This document shows positions 17,808 through 26,398 of a stretch of 64,000 bases of DNA, in pieces. Under the pieces are notes generated by a model, which was given only the letters and a program-made list of their open reading frames with translations, ran no database searches and had not been told where the DNA came from. The stretch is from the NCBI RefSeq assembly GCF_013403955.1, contig NZ_JABFDG010000009.1, forward strand, positions 62,001-126,000. Reading direction: 5' to 3'. The position numbers and the translations under genes were made by a program. Source of the stretch: Winogradskyella vidalii. Its GTDB lineage: Bacteria; Bacteroidota; Bacteroidia; Flavobacteriales; Flavobacteriaceae. Position 1 is the stretch's first letter. Each line of letters starts with the position of its first letter.

Positions 17808-18671
17808 TTAAATTATCTTTTTCAAAAACACCCACATTTTATCACTATATAGTTTTCGTTCTTCTATAGAAAAACCACCATGTTTACCATTAGGAATGGT
17901 TAGAAACTCAGACATAACGCCATGATTTTTTAAACGGCGATGTAGTCTTACTGACTGTGAGTAAGGCACAATTGGGTCGGCATCGCCATGAACGGTGAAT
18001 GTTGGCGGACTGTTTTTAGTTACGTAATTGATAGGTGAAACAGAGGCTATAAAATCATTATCCTTCGTTTTTTTAGCTAACCAGCGCTTCACCGATTTAG
18101 ATTTAGTTAGCGGTGATAAATCGGTAATACCATATTTGTTAATAATTGCTGCGACTTTAAGTTCGCCTTCATAATGGCAATCTGAATCAAAGGTAGTATT
18201 GTTCTCTAAAAACCCAGCCATTAAGGCCAAATGTCCTCCTGAAGAACCGCCGATAATCACAATTTTAGAGGTATCTATGTTTAATGTTGTCGCATTGTTA
18301 TAGAGGTAAATTAAGGCGCATCTTATATCTTCAATAGCAGCAGGAGCAGGTGCGGTATCAACCAAACGGTAGGCAACATTGGCAACAGCGTATCCATTTT
18401 TAAAAAAAGTACTAAACCCTGTTTGTGATTCTTTTTCACCATGATTCCAACCACCACCATGTATGTTTAGAACAATTGGTGTTGGTTGTTTTGATGTTGT
18501 ATTAGTGTATAAATCTATGCGGCCTTTCCAACCGTCAACTTCTTTGTAAATGACATCAATCTTAGCACTGTATGTTTCGGGGAACTTTACAGGTTTATAG
18601 TCTTTGTGTTGTGCAGATACTAGTGAGTAAAAGCAAAAAAAAGATAAAATCAGAATGCTTCTATAGGTCAT
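17808..18671 (-). CDS. Secreted alpha/beta hydrolase (esterase/lipase, BD-FAE-like)
   Basis: 287 residues with a signal peptide (MTYRSILILSFFCFYSLVSAQ). The oxyanion loop is NIHGGGWNHGEKES, the nucleophile Ser is in IIGGSSGGHLALM, and the acid and base are in HGDADPIVPY and GKHGGF. This is the HGGGW esterase type (hormone-sensitive lipase or BD-FAE relatives), which often remove acyl groups from small esters or polysaccharides. It starts 2 bases after the stop of the dienelactone-hydrolase-like gene and is the last of a run of minus-strand genes. Substrate not known. Confidence 0.85.
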   Translation of the reverse strand: MTYRSILILSFFCFYSLVSAQHKDYKPVKFPETYSAKIDVIYKEVDGWKGRIDLYTNTTSKQPTPIVLNIHGGGWNHGEKESQTGFSTFFKNGYAVANVAYRLVDTAPAPAAIEDIRCALIYLYNNATTLNIDTSKIVIIGGSSGGHLALMAGFLENNTTFDSDCHYEGELKVAAIINKYGITDLSPLTKSKSVKRWLAKKTKDNDFIASVSPINYVTKNSPPTFTVHGDADPIVPYSQSVRLHRRLKNHGVMSEFLTIPNGKHGGFSIEERKLYSDKMWVFLKKII

Positions 18672-18673
18672 AC

Positions 18674-19561
18674 TTATTTTAAATGCTCTTTAAAAAATGC
18701 GATAGTTCGTTTCCAAGATAATGTTGCTGCTGCTTTATCATATCGTGGTGTAGTATTGTTGTGAAAGCCATGGTTGACTTCAGGATACATATAAGCTGTA
18801 TAGGTTATGTTTTCTGCTTTCAAAATTTCTTCAAAAGCAGGCCAACCAGCATTAACTCTTGTATCTAATTCTGCATATTGAAGGAGTAAGGGTGCTTTTA
18901 TTTTTACAGCATCTTCGGCTTCCGGTTGTCTACCGTAATAAGGAACAGCAGCGCCTAATTCAGGAATTCTAACAGCCATCATATTAGAGATCCAACCCCC
19001 AAAACAAAAGCCAACAACACCAACGTTACCGTCACAATTTTCATGATTTTTTAAATAATGATAGGCAGCAATAAAATCCTCAAGCATCTCTTGTTGGTTA
19101 CGTTCTTTTTGCATGGTTCTGCCATCATCGTCATTACCAGGATAACCGCCAAGTGGTGATAAGGCATCTGGAGCTAAAGAAATAAAACCTTCTTTGGCTG
19201 TTCGCCTTCCCACATCTTCAATGTAGGGATTTAAACCTCTGTTTTCGTGAACAACAATAACTCCAGGGACTTTGGTTGTAGAATCTTTTGGCTGTGATAG
19301 CAATCCTTTTATGGTGCCGCCTCCTTTTGGAGATTCGTAAGTTATAAATCCAGAGTTTAATGTTGGGTCATCTGGTTTTACTAATAAACTGTTTACATAA
19401 TCAGGAGACATAAAACTTAATAATGAAGATATGGTGACACCACCAACAGCATATAAAGATAGTTTTTCAACAAATTGTCTTCGGTTAAGTTTGTTGTGTG
19501 CATAGTCATCGTATAAATCGAAAACTTCTTGTTTAATATCTTCTTTCTTTAAATCTTTCAT
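18674..19561 (-). CDS. Dienelactone hydrolase family protein, YghX-like
   Basis: 295 residues. The N-terminal 60 residues carry DYAHNKLNRRQFVEKLSLYA and a hydrophobic stretch, an arrangement like a Tat-type signal or membrane anchor, also seen in E. coli YghX. The hydrolase domain follows: VVHENRGLNPYIEDVGRR, SPLGGYPGNDDDGR, a Cys nucleophile in GFCFGGW, and the His in NHGFHNNTTPRYDKAA. Dienelactone hydrolases open lactone or ester rings; the natural substrate of the YghX group is not settled. It is 2 bases upstream of the esterase gene, so the two are probably co-transcribed and co-exported. Confidence 0.85.
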   Translation of the reverse strand: MKDLKKEDIKQEVFDLYDDYAHNKLNRRQFVEKLSLYAVGGVTISSLLSFMSPDYVNSLLVKPDDPTLNSGFITYESPKGGGTIKGLLSQPKDSTTKVPGVIVVHENRGLNPYIEDVGRRTAKEGFISLAPDALSPLGGYPGNDDDGRTMQKERNQQEMLEDFIAAYHYLKNHENCDGNVGVVGFCFGGWISNMMAVRIPELGAAVPYYGRQPEAEDAVKIKAPLLLQYAELDTRVNAGWPAFEEILKAENITYTAYMYPEVNHGFHNNTTPRYDKAAATLSWKRTIAFFKEHLK

Positions 19562-19616
19562 GCTATTGAGTTTTAAAAATAATTATATTTTTTAGGCGTA
19601 TCACTTAATCATAAAA

Positions 19617-20024
19617 TTACTTAACACGTCTTAAAATTATTGAACGTTCTCCGAATTCTGTTGGTCTTTTGCTATCAAAACTCATATCAAAATTCATCGT
19701 ATCCTTATCTAGAAATTCAATAATACCGAGGATGTTTTTAGATTCTCCGGAGTCTAGTTTAGTCATTGTAAAATCTACTTCAATAGGTGTGGTTTTATAA
19801 TTAATAGTGTAAGTCATTTTACCTTTTTGTCCATTCATAACAAATTCTTCGCCTCCCATAGTTTTGCCTTCAATTTCAAAAGCAGCATATCCATCGGTGT
19901 TGAAAAAGATATAACCAATTTCATTTTGGTCTTCGCCGATCCATTTGCCAGCAACGTTTTGTTGTTGAGTTTTAGTGTTAAAAAATAGAATTGGAATAAT
20001 AATTAATGTAAATAGATATTTCAT
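19617..20024 (-). CDS. Small secreted protein, lipocalin-like
   Basis: 135 residues with a signal peptide (MKYLFTLIIIPILFFNTKTQ). The mature part is all beta in character, with GKWIGEDQNEIGYIFFNTDG at the start, a layout seen in lipocalin-like or DUF-type proteins of Flavobacteria. No catalytic motif is visible. It lies 10 bases after the stop of the PaiB-like gene and 55 bases before the hydrolase gene on the same strand. Function unknown. Confidence 0.65.
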   Translation of the reverse strand: MKYLFTLIIIPILFFNTKTQQQNVAGKWIGEDQNEIGYIFFNTDGYAAFEIEGKTMGGEEFVMNGQKGKMTYTINYKTTPIEVDFTMTKLDSGESKNILGIIEFLDKDTMNFDMSFDSKRPTEFGERSIILRRVK

Positions 20025-20034
20025 AATTTTAGAT

Positions 20035-20622
20035 TTAGAGTATTTTATGTAAAAATTGTTTAATACTTGTTTGGTTGGCTCTAATTAATTCTTCGTGAGC
20101 CTTAATAATGTCATCTGATTTTTTGTCTTGAGACAGTTTAAATTTGCCTTCCCAATGTAAAATGCTAATTTCAAACATTACAATATAATCAAGATTTTTG
20201 TCTATTTGAGGATTATTTGCTTTTAAAATGTATTTATGGTCTGGTTCTTCCAAGAAACCGGTCATGCTTATCAAGGATTGTTTTAGTGCTTTTTTATCAG
20301 GGTTAGTAATTACTTTACCTTTTAAATGTATTTTGATATAGTTCCAAGTAGGTAGCTGTGTAGATTCAAAAATACTTGGTGAAATATAGCAGCCAGGACC
20401 ATTAAAAATAATTGTAACGTTATTATTATCTTTTAAAAGCTGTGTTTGTGGATTGTTTTTGTCTATATGCCCAATGAGTTTGTCGTTGTCATAAATTAAG
20501 GGTAGATGTGTAATGAATGGTTCGTTATCCTTCACTGAAATTACAGTAGCTAAAGGATAGCTTTTAATCACCTCAATAATAGAAGCCCTATCGTTGTTTT
20601 GATGGTGTTTTGGTGGGTACAA
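20035..20622 (-). CDS. PaiB-like FMN-binding protein
   Basis: 195 residues beginning MYPPKHHQNNDRASIIEVIK, a start typical of the FMN-binding negative transcriptional regulator family (PaiB). It continues with LATVISVKDNEPFITHLPL and LIGHIDKNNPQTQLL, the split-barrel flavin fold, and ends in helices. In Bacillus PaiB is linked to control of degradative enzymes and sporulation, but most homologues are uncharacterised flavoproteins. It is 32 bases after the DUF1569 gene on the same strand and probably in the same transcript. Confidence 0.85.
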   Translation of the reverse strand: MYPPKHHQNNDRASIIEVIKSYPLATVISVKDNEPFITHLPLIYDNDKLIGHIDKNNPQTQLLKDNNNVTIIFNGPGCYISPSIFESTQLPTWNYIKIHLKGKVITNPDKKALKQSLISMTGFLEEPDHKYILKANNPQIDKNLDYIVMFEISILHWEGKFKLSQDKKSDDIIKAHEELIRANQTSIKQFLHKIL

Positions 20623-20654
20623 CTGTTTCTTTTTTTATAAATTAATACCTGTTT

Positions 20655-21098
20655 TTATGCGCCAAATTGTTTAAGATGATGATCTAAATGTTTGTATTGC
20701 ATTTGTCCCCATTGTTGTGCTGTAAAGTATCCAAAAGCTGGGTGAGATCGCCACTCGTTTTTATCTCTTTTTGCATAACTCTCATCAATTAATGGGGTTA
20801 ATTTTAAAATTTCAGAATTAAAATCTTTAGAATCCTTCGTTTTTAAGGTTTTGGCTGTTGGTAGCCCTTTAGACCATGGCTTATCATTATACAGAGACTT
20901 CTTGAAAAATAGTTTTGCTAACCAACTTGGTTTTATGTTGTAATCTTTACTTTCAAGCATAATGTTTAAAGGGCCTTGGCAGTGCCAAACCATTTGTCCG
21001 ACATCCATTTTTCCCCATTGAGATTTGGTGTCAGAATTTAGCGTTTCTAAACGCTCTTTTATTTCTTTGTATGCAAGTTCTTCAAAAATAGATTTCAT
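20655..21098 (-). CDS. DUF1569 (DinB-like helical bundle) protein
   Basis: 147 residues. The conserved features are WGKMDVGQMVWHCQGPL (His in the first metal-site helix) and HPAFGYFTAQQWGQMQYKHLDHH at the C-terminus, which is the DUF1569 signature. The fold is a DinB-type four-helix bundle with a probable metal site. The biochemical role is unknown. It heads the minus-strand run 21098-17808 and is divergent from radC with only about 50 bases between the start codons, so the promoters must overlap. Confidence 0.8.
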   Translation of the reverse strand: MKSIFEELAYKEIKERLETLNSDTKSQWGKMDVGQMVWHCQGPLNIMLESKDYNIKPSWLAKLFFKKSLYNDKPWSKGLPTAKTLKTKDSKDFNSEILKLTPLIDESYAKRDKNEWRSHPAFGYFTAQQWGQMQYKHLDHHLKQFGA

Positions 21099-21150
21099 AA
21101 TATTTGAATTTTAATGATAGTCGAAATTTACAATTTTTTATCTTTAGTGC

Positions 21151-21849
21151 ATGTCAGGGAAACCAAATTCATTTTCAATTAAAAATTGGTCACAAGACGA
21201 TCAACCACGTGAGAAGCTTAGAGATAAAGGAAAAGCGTCGCTAACTGATGCTGAATTAATAGCTATTTTAATAGGCTCGGGGAATAGAGATGAAAGCGCA
21301 GTTGCACTTTGCAAACGTATTTTTGCGAGTGTAAATAACAATTTAAATGCCTTAGGAAAGCTGTCTATTTCGCAGTTAATGGAATTTAAAGGGATTGGTG
21401 AAGCTAAAGCGATAACTATTACTGCGGCTTTAGAATTAGGAAGACGTCGACGTTTAGAGGAGGTATTGCAATTAGATAAAATTACATCTAGTCGTTCTGT
21501 TTTTGAAGTTATGCATCCTATAATTGGCGATTTACCTCATGAAGAATTTTGGATTCTTTACCTCAATAATTCAAATAAAGTCATTAAGAAAAATCAACTA
21601 AGCAAAGGTGGTATTACAGGCACTTTGGTGGATGTACGTTTGGTCTTAAAAAAAGCATTAGAAGTAGGTGCTGTGGCTTTAATATTATGCCATAATCATC
21701 CGTCTGGTACCCTAAAACCAAGTCAATCGGATAAAAACTTAACCAATAAGTTAAAAGTTGCTGCGCAGAGTTTAGATATTTCGGTTTTAGATCATCTTAT
21801 TATCACTGAACAAACGTATTTTAGTTTTGCAGATGAAAGCATCCTATAA
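21151..21849 (+). CDS. radC: RadC-family JAB-domain protein
   Basis: 232 residues: an N-terminal helix-hairpin-helix region (QPREKLRDKGKASLTDAEL; LMEFKGIGEAKAITITAALE) and a C-terminal JAB/MPN metalloprotease-like domain with the zinc motif in LCHNHPSGTLKPSQSD (HxH then S and D). RadC was once linked to recombination repair but its true role is still unclear. TATCTTTA at 21139-21146 is one base off a -7 box and lies only 4 bases before the ATG. Confidence 0.9.
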   Translation: MSGKPNSFSIKNWSQDDQPREKLRDKGKASLTDAELIAILIGSGNRDESAVALCKRIFASVNNNLNALGKLSISQLMEFKGIGEAKAITITAALELGRRRRLEEVLQLDKITSSRSVFEVMHPIIGDLPHEEFWILYLNNSNKVIKKNQLSKGGITGTLVDVRLVLKKALEVGAVALILCHNHPSGTLKPSQSDKNLTNKLKVAAQSLDISVLDHLIITEQTYFSFADESIL

Positions 21850-21998
21850 AATGCTAGATTATAAATTCTAACTTTCCTAAAAGATATAGATAAAACAACT
21901 GATTAGTATGAACTATTGAAGATGGAATTTGTTATTTTTAGCTTTTAGAAGCAATCCCAATAACTGTCTGGATTACTATTTGGAATTTAAGCACACAA

Positions 21999-23294
21999 AT
22001 GTTATTAGTTTATACACATAAAATTACACCTCGCGTTACTTATACGTTCAAGCATATTTGTAAACGTATTTTGGGAGTAGAGGTGCGTTTTACCTCTAAA
22101 GTAGAAGATTTTATAGCGCATGATAGTCTTAAAATGTCTTATGCAAAACAACCGCTCAGTCATGAGTTATTTGTAAGAAGTAATGATTTGTTGTTTGAAA
22201 ATGGGCTCTCAGATATTTCGGTTAATGTTCAAGCATGGGATAATACCAAAGGGTTTTTTGCTACAGGTGAGCGAAGTAATCTACCCTTCGATATTTTTGC
22301 CGCTTCGTTTTATTTACTAAGTAGATACGAAGAGTATTTGCCACATGTTAAGGATGATTATGGTCGTTTTTTAGCTTCAGAAAGTTTGGCTTATGAGCAT
22401 AAATTTTTAAATCAACCCATTGTAGATATCTGGGCCTATAAATTAAAAGCCGTTTTAGAAGAACGTTTCCCAGAGTATAAATTTCCGGAACGTAAATATA
22501 CCGTTCAGCCTGTTATAGATGTTCCAATGGCCTATTATTTTAAACATAAAGGCTTTTTAAGAACCATAGGAGGAACTATAAATGATCTAAGGCGCTTCAA
22601 GTTAAAGCAATTGTATCTACGGTATTTAGTTATTATGGGTTTTAAACGCGACCCTTATGATACCTTTAAATGGATTATTAGAAAACAGAAAAAGCACAAT
22701 ATTAAGTTTGTGGTTTTGTTTTTGATTGGTGATTATTCAACCTATGATAAAAACATAAATATCAACAAAAAACAGTTTGTGTCGCTTATTAAATCGGTAG
22801 CAGATTATTGCGATGTTGGTATTAAGGCATCCTATTTGTCCTTAGACGATATAAGAATACTAAAAAAAGAAAAGCTCAAAATGGAAACGATTACTCATCG
22901 CGCCATTAAAGCCGTTCGGCATTCGTTTTCTAAACTAAATTTACCCACGTCTTATCGCAATTTGGTGGAGTTAGAAATGCACGAAGATTATTCCATGGGC
23001 TATATAGATACTATGGGGTTTAGAGCTGGTACATGTACACCATATCAGTTTTATGATTTGGATTTTGAGGTGCAAACACCCTTACAAATCAATCCTTATC
23101 AATGCTTAGATTATGGACTATTAAAATACCATTCAGAATTAGATAAAAGAGAACATTTACAAAAAATTATAAACGAAGTAAAAGCCGTAAATGGTACTTT
23201 TGTTCCTGTATTTCATAACTATTCATTTAGTAATTTAGACCGTTGGAATGGCTTTAGGTCACTATTCAATTTAATATTAGATACTACAGAATGA
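21999..23294 (+). CDS. Polysaccharide deacetylase-like protein with N-terminal DUF7033-type domain
   Basis: 431 residues. The first half (MLLVYTHKITPRVTYTFKHI, then LPFDIFAASFYLLSRYEEYL) is the conserved N-terminal domain of flavobacterial deacetylase-like proteins. The second half resembles the NodB-type barrel, with TVQPVIDVPMAYYFKHKGFL and GYIDTMGFRAGTCTPYQFYD near the end. The metal-binding Asp-His-His set is not clear, so catalytic activity is uncertain. The stop overlaps the start of the next gene by 4 bases (ATGA), so the two are translationally coupled. Confidence 0.75.
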   Translation: MLLVYTHKITPRVTYTFKHICKRILGVEVRFTSKVEDFIAHDSLKMSYAKQPLSHELFVRSNDLLFENGLSDISVNVQAWDNTKGFFATGERSNLPFDIFAASFYLLSRYEEYLPHVKDDYGRFLASESLAYEHKFLNQPIVDIWAYKLKAVLEERFPEYKFPERKYTVQPVIDVPMAYYFKHKGFLRTIGGTINDLRRFKLKQLYLRYLVIMGFKRDPYDTFKWIIRKQKKHNIKFVVLFLIGDYSTYDKNININKKQFVSLIKSVADYCDVGIKASYLSLDDIRILKKEKLKMETITHRAIKAVRHSFSKLNLPTSYRNLVELEMHEDYSMGYIDTMGFRAGTCTPYQFYDLDFEVQTPLQINPYQCLDYGLLKYHSELDKREHLQKIINEVKAVNGTFVPVFHNYSFSNLDRWNGFRSLFNLILDTTE

Positions 23295-23977
23295 AGAGTA
23301 AAATAAAGCATGTTTTTTTCGATTTGGATCATACGCTTTGGGATTTTGATAAAAACTCTGGGTTAACCTTTGAAAAGATTTTTGATTTAAATAAAATTGA
23401 AATTGAAATCAATGATTTTCTACCTGTTTATGAACCCATAAATTTTAACTATTGGAAACTTTTCAGAGAGGATAAAGTTACCAAATCGGCTTTGCGATAC
23501 GGCCGCTTAAAAGATGCATTTGATGGTCTAGGGGTTTTAGTTGATGATGCTGTGATTCATAATTTATCAGAATCTTATATCGATAACCTCTCTACATTTA
23601 ACCACTTATTTGACGGCACTTTTGAAATTTTAGATTATCTAAAAGATAAATACGAATTACATATTATCACAAATGGTTTTGAGGAGGTGCAAGAAAGAAA
23701 ATTAGCAGCTTCAAATATTAAACATTATTTTAAAACCGTTACTAATTCTGAAATGGTAGGCGTTAAGAAACCTAATCCTAAAATATTTAATTTTGCATTA
23801 AATTTGGCAAAAGCTACTGCTGAGGAAAGCATTATGATTGGTGATAATATTGAAGCCGATATTGAAGGTGCAGCTAAAATAGGTATGCAAACCATTCATT
23901 TTGATTATAAAAATTCAGAAAATAATCACAGTTACAAGCGCATCACTAACTTAAGAACATTAACAACACATCTTTAA
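23291..23977 (+). CDS. YjjG-type HAD nucleotidase
   Basis: 228 residues of the haloacid dehalogenase superfamily: motif I FFDLDHTLWDFDKNS (the nucleophile Asp), motif II HIITNGFEEVQ, motif III Lys in KKPNPKIFNFAL and motif IV MIGDNIEADIEGA. The DLDHTLWDF start marks the YjjG/YfnB group, which dephosphorylates non-canonical pyrimidine nucleotides as a housecleaning step. It overlaps the deacetylase-like gene by 4 bases and is 10 bases ahead of a secreted hypothetical gene. Confidence 0.88.
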   Translation: MKSKIKHVFFDLDHTLWDFDKNSGLTFEKIFDLNKIEIEINDFLPVYEPINFNYWKLFREDKVTKSALRYGRLKDAFDGLGVLVDDAVIHNLSESYIDNLSTFNHLFDGTFEILDYLKDKYELHIITNGFEEVQERKLAASNIKHYFKTVTNSEMVGVKKPNPKIFNFALNLAKATAEESIMIGDNIEADIEGAAKIGMQTIHFDYKNSENNHSYKRITNLRTLTTHL

Positions 23978-23987
23978 AAAAACAGCT

Positions 23988-24797
23988 ATGTACAAGAGAA
24001 TAATCATAACAATTTCATTTATACTCGTTAGTCTATATGGAATGGCACAGAAGGATATCAATAACTATAAGTATGTCATTGTACCAAAATCTTTTGAATT
24101 TACTAATGGTGAAGACCAATACCAATTGAATTCTTTATTGAAGTTTTTGTTCAATAAACATGGTTTTGAGGCCTATTTTGGAGATGAAAACCTTCCTGAA
24201 GACTTAAAAGAAAATAGATGCTTAGCAATGACTTCCAACGTTTTGAAAGAAAAGGGAGGTGTTTTTAAAACCAAACTAAAAATTACACTCAGTAATTGTT
24301 TTGGTACTATTGTTATGACTTCAAAAATTGGTGAGTCACGATTAAAAGCTTATGATAAGGCTTATTCAGAAGCTCTAAGAGGTGCCTTTGAAACTTTTCA
24401 GAATTTAGATTATAATTATATTGATAATCAAGATGGAGTAGTTGAGCGTTCAGAGCCTAAAGTTGAAAGTGTACAAAAGGAAACTCTAGCAGTTATTAAA
24501 GCTGAAAATAAGGTTGAAGAAACACCTAAAACAGTTGAGGCTGTTCAAGCTAAAACCGAAGCTATAGGAAAGACAAATAATCTTTCAGATTTATATTATG
24601 CTCAGGAAATTAAAAATGGCTATCAATTGGTTAATGCTGAGCCAAGAATAGTAATGGTATTGTTAAGTACAGCGGCAGAAAATGTGTTTATTGTAAAAGG
24701 TAAAAGTGCCATAGTGTATAAAGAAGATGGCTTTTGGTATTATTCTGAAAATGATGGTGAACTTGGCGAACAAATATCTATGAATATTAAGTTTTAG
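23988..24797 (+). CDS. Secreted protein of unknown function
   Basis: 269 residues with a signal peptide (MYKRIIITISFILVSLYGMAQ). The N-terminal domain (about 25-135) contains YKYVIVPKSFEFTNGEDQY and LRGAFETFQNLDYNY and is common in Flavobacteria without a known role. A charged, low-complexity linker rich in Glu, Lys and Val (about 145-195) leads to a short beta-rich C-terminal part. It follows the nucleotidase gene by 10 bases. Probably periplasmic or outer-membrane associated. Confidence 0.72.
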   Translation: MYKRIIITISFILVSLYGMAQKDINNYKYVIVPKSFEFTNGEDQYQLNSLLKFLFNKHGFEAYFGDENLPEDLKENRCLAMTSNVLKEKGGVFKTKLKITLSNCFGTIVMTSKIGESRLKAYDKAYSEALRGAFETFQNLDYNYIDNQDGVVERSEPKVESVQKETLAVIKAENKVEETPKTVEAVQAKTEAIGKTNNLSDLYYAQEIKNGYQLVNAEPRIVMVLLSTAAENVFIVKGKSAIVYKEDGFWYYSENDGELGEQISMNIKF

Positions 24798-24884
24798 ATA
24801 ATAGCTAAGGGATTAAAGGTGGTAAAATGTTGCGTATAAAAAATTAGGAGTAAAAGTATAAAGGTAGATCGTCAAAACTTTTTT

Positions 24885-24912
24885 ACTCACCACTCACCAC
24901 TCAGCACTCACC
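24885..24912. repeat. Four tandem 7-bp repeats (ACTCACC) next to the rarA stop
   Basis: ACTCACC, ACTCACC, ACTCAGC, ACTCACC occur head to tail and end one base before the rarA stop codon (24914-24916). The array is short, has one substitution and lies in the 115-base gap between two convergent genes. It is a simple-sequence tract prone to slippage. Confidence 0.75.
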
Positions 24913-24913
24913 A

Positions 24914-26191
24914 CTAATATCCATATTTATCTTTCCAAAGCATTTTTAAATAGTTGCGTTGTGCTTGCTCACGAGCATTATTTCCAGGATTATATAATTT
25001 GGTGTTGGCAACTTCTTCAGGTAGAAATTCTTGCGCAGCAAAATTGTTTTCGTAGTTGTGAGAATATTTATAGCTGTCACCGTAACCTAATTCTTTCATT
25101 AATTTAGTAGGTGCATTTCTAATGGCTAAAGGCACTGATAAATCGCCGGTTTCTTTAACCAATTGCTGTGCTCTATTTATGGCTTCATAAGCCGCATTAC
25201 TTTTTGCCGAACTCGCTAAATAAGTGGTACATTGACTAAGTATAATTCGAGATTCAGGATGACCAATTATAGAAACAGCCTGAAATGTATTGTTTGCTAT
25301 GACCAAAGCGGTTGGATTGGCATTACCAATGTCTTCACTCGCTAAAATTAAAAGGCGTCTGGCAATGAATTTTACATCTTCTCCACCTTCAATCATTCGC
25401 GCTAAATAATAAACGGCCGCATTGGGGTCACTACCTCTTATCGATTTTATGAATGCTGAAATAATATCGTAATGTTGTTCGCCTGTTTTATCATAACGCG
25501 CAGCTTTATTTTGAACCTGCCTCATCACTAAATCATTAGTAATGATAACCTGATTACCTTCGAACGAAGCGACTAACAACTCAAAAATATTTAACAATTT
25601 ACGAGCATCTCCACCAGATAATCTCAATAGAGCGTCAGTTTCTTTTAATTCAATGTTTAATTTTGAAAGTGTAACGTCTTCGGTTATTGCACGTTGTAAT
25701 AAGGCTTCTAAATCAGCTTTACTAAAAGCATTTAAGGTGTAAACTTGACATCTAGATAGCAATGCAGAAATCACTTCAAAACTTGGGTTTTCTGTAGTAG
25801 CTCCAATTAAGGTTACCCAACCTTTTTCAACGGCTTCTAAAAGTGAGTCTTGTTGCGACTTACTAAACCTATGGATTTCATCAATAAATAGAATCGGGTT
25901 TTTAGCTGTAAATAAACCGCCACTTTTTTTGACTTTATCAATGACCTCTCTAATGTCTTTTACGCCAGAGTTTATGGCACTAAGTTTATAAAATGGGCGG
26001 TCAGATTCGTTGGCAATAATGTTTGCTAATGTTGTTTTTCCAATGCCAGGAGGTCCCCAAAGAATAAGAGAGGGGATGACACCACTTTTTATTTGTTGAT
26101 ATAACATACCTTCTTTTCCAACAAGATGTTGCTGGCTCAGATAGTCGTTTAGTGTTTTTGGTCGTAAGCGTTCGGCAAGTGGCGTGTTCAT
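24914..26191 (-). CDS. rarA: Replication-associated recombination protein A (AAA+ ATPase)
   Basis: 425 residues. Features are the N-terminal PLAERLRPKTLNDYLSQQHL, Walker A GPPGIGKTTLAN, Walker B ILFIDEIHRFSKSQQDSLL, sensor 1 LIGATTENPSFEV, the arginine finger ALLSRCQVY and the C-terminal MgsA domain (DPNAAVYYLARMIEGGED; ASEDIGNANPTAL). RarA acts at stalled replication forks. The -7 box (CAAAATTA on the plus strand, 26196-26203) ends only 4 bases before the ATG, so the transcript may be leaderless or nearly so. Confidence 0.95.
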   Translation of the reverse strand: MNTPLAERLRPKTLNDYLSQQHLVGKEGMLYQQIKSGVIPSLILWGPPGIGKTTLANIIANESDRPFYKLSAINSGVKDIREVIDKVKKSGGLFTAKNPILFIDEIHRFSKSQQDSLLEAVEKGWVTLIGATTENPSFEVISALLSRCQVYTLNAFSKADLEALLQRAITEDVTLSKLNIELKETDALLRLSGGDARKLLNIFELLVASFEGNQVIITNDLVMRQVQNKAARYDKTGEQHYDIISAFIKSIRGSDPNAAVYYLARMIEGGEDVKFIARRLLILASEDIGNANPTALVIANNTFQAVSIIGHPESRIILSQCTTYLASSAKSNAAYEAINRAQQLVKETGDLSVPLAIRNAPTKLMKELGYGDSYKYSHNYENNFAAQEFLPEEVANTKLYNPGNNAREQAQRNYLKMLWKDKYGY

Positions 26192-26195
26192 ATGT

Positions 26196-26228
26196 CAAAA
26201 TTACAAAATGCATTTGTGATTGATTAAA
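26196..26228 (-). promoter_or_regulatory. Promoter of rarA, predicting a nearly leaderless mRNA
   Basis: On the minus strand TAATTTTG (26203-26196) is a perfect -7 box and TTTA (26228-26225) lies 21 bases upstream. Four bases separate the box from the ATG at 26191, so transcription should begin at or beside the start codon. Confidence 0.5.
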
Positions 26229-26334
26229 TATTTTCTGTTTAATAGATTCATTTTATTCTCATTGAATTTTCATTTTTACAACTTTGGAATTCAAATTACA
26301 CAACTTAAGATTATTTTTTTTACCTCTGCCAATA

Positions 26335-26366
26335 TTTCATGCAATCTTAGTTTGGCTGTAAATTTG
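26335..26366 (+). promoter_or_regulatory. Promoter of the rhomboid gene
   Basis: TAAATTTG (26359-26366) is a perfect -7 box; TTTC (26335-26338) lies 20 bases upstream and is one base off the -33 element. The ATG is 32 bases downstream of the box. Confidence 0.5.
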
Positions 26367-26398
26367 AAAGACCTTACTCAAAAATCAGAACATATAAT

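Noticed and set aside
24885..24912. Short tandem units considered as a CRISPR array
   Set aside because: Units are 7 bases, contiguous, with no spacers and no cas gene.
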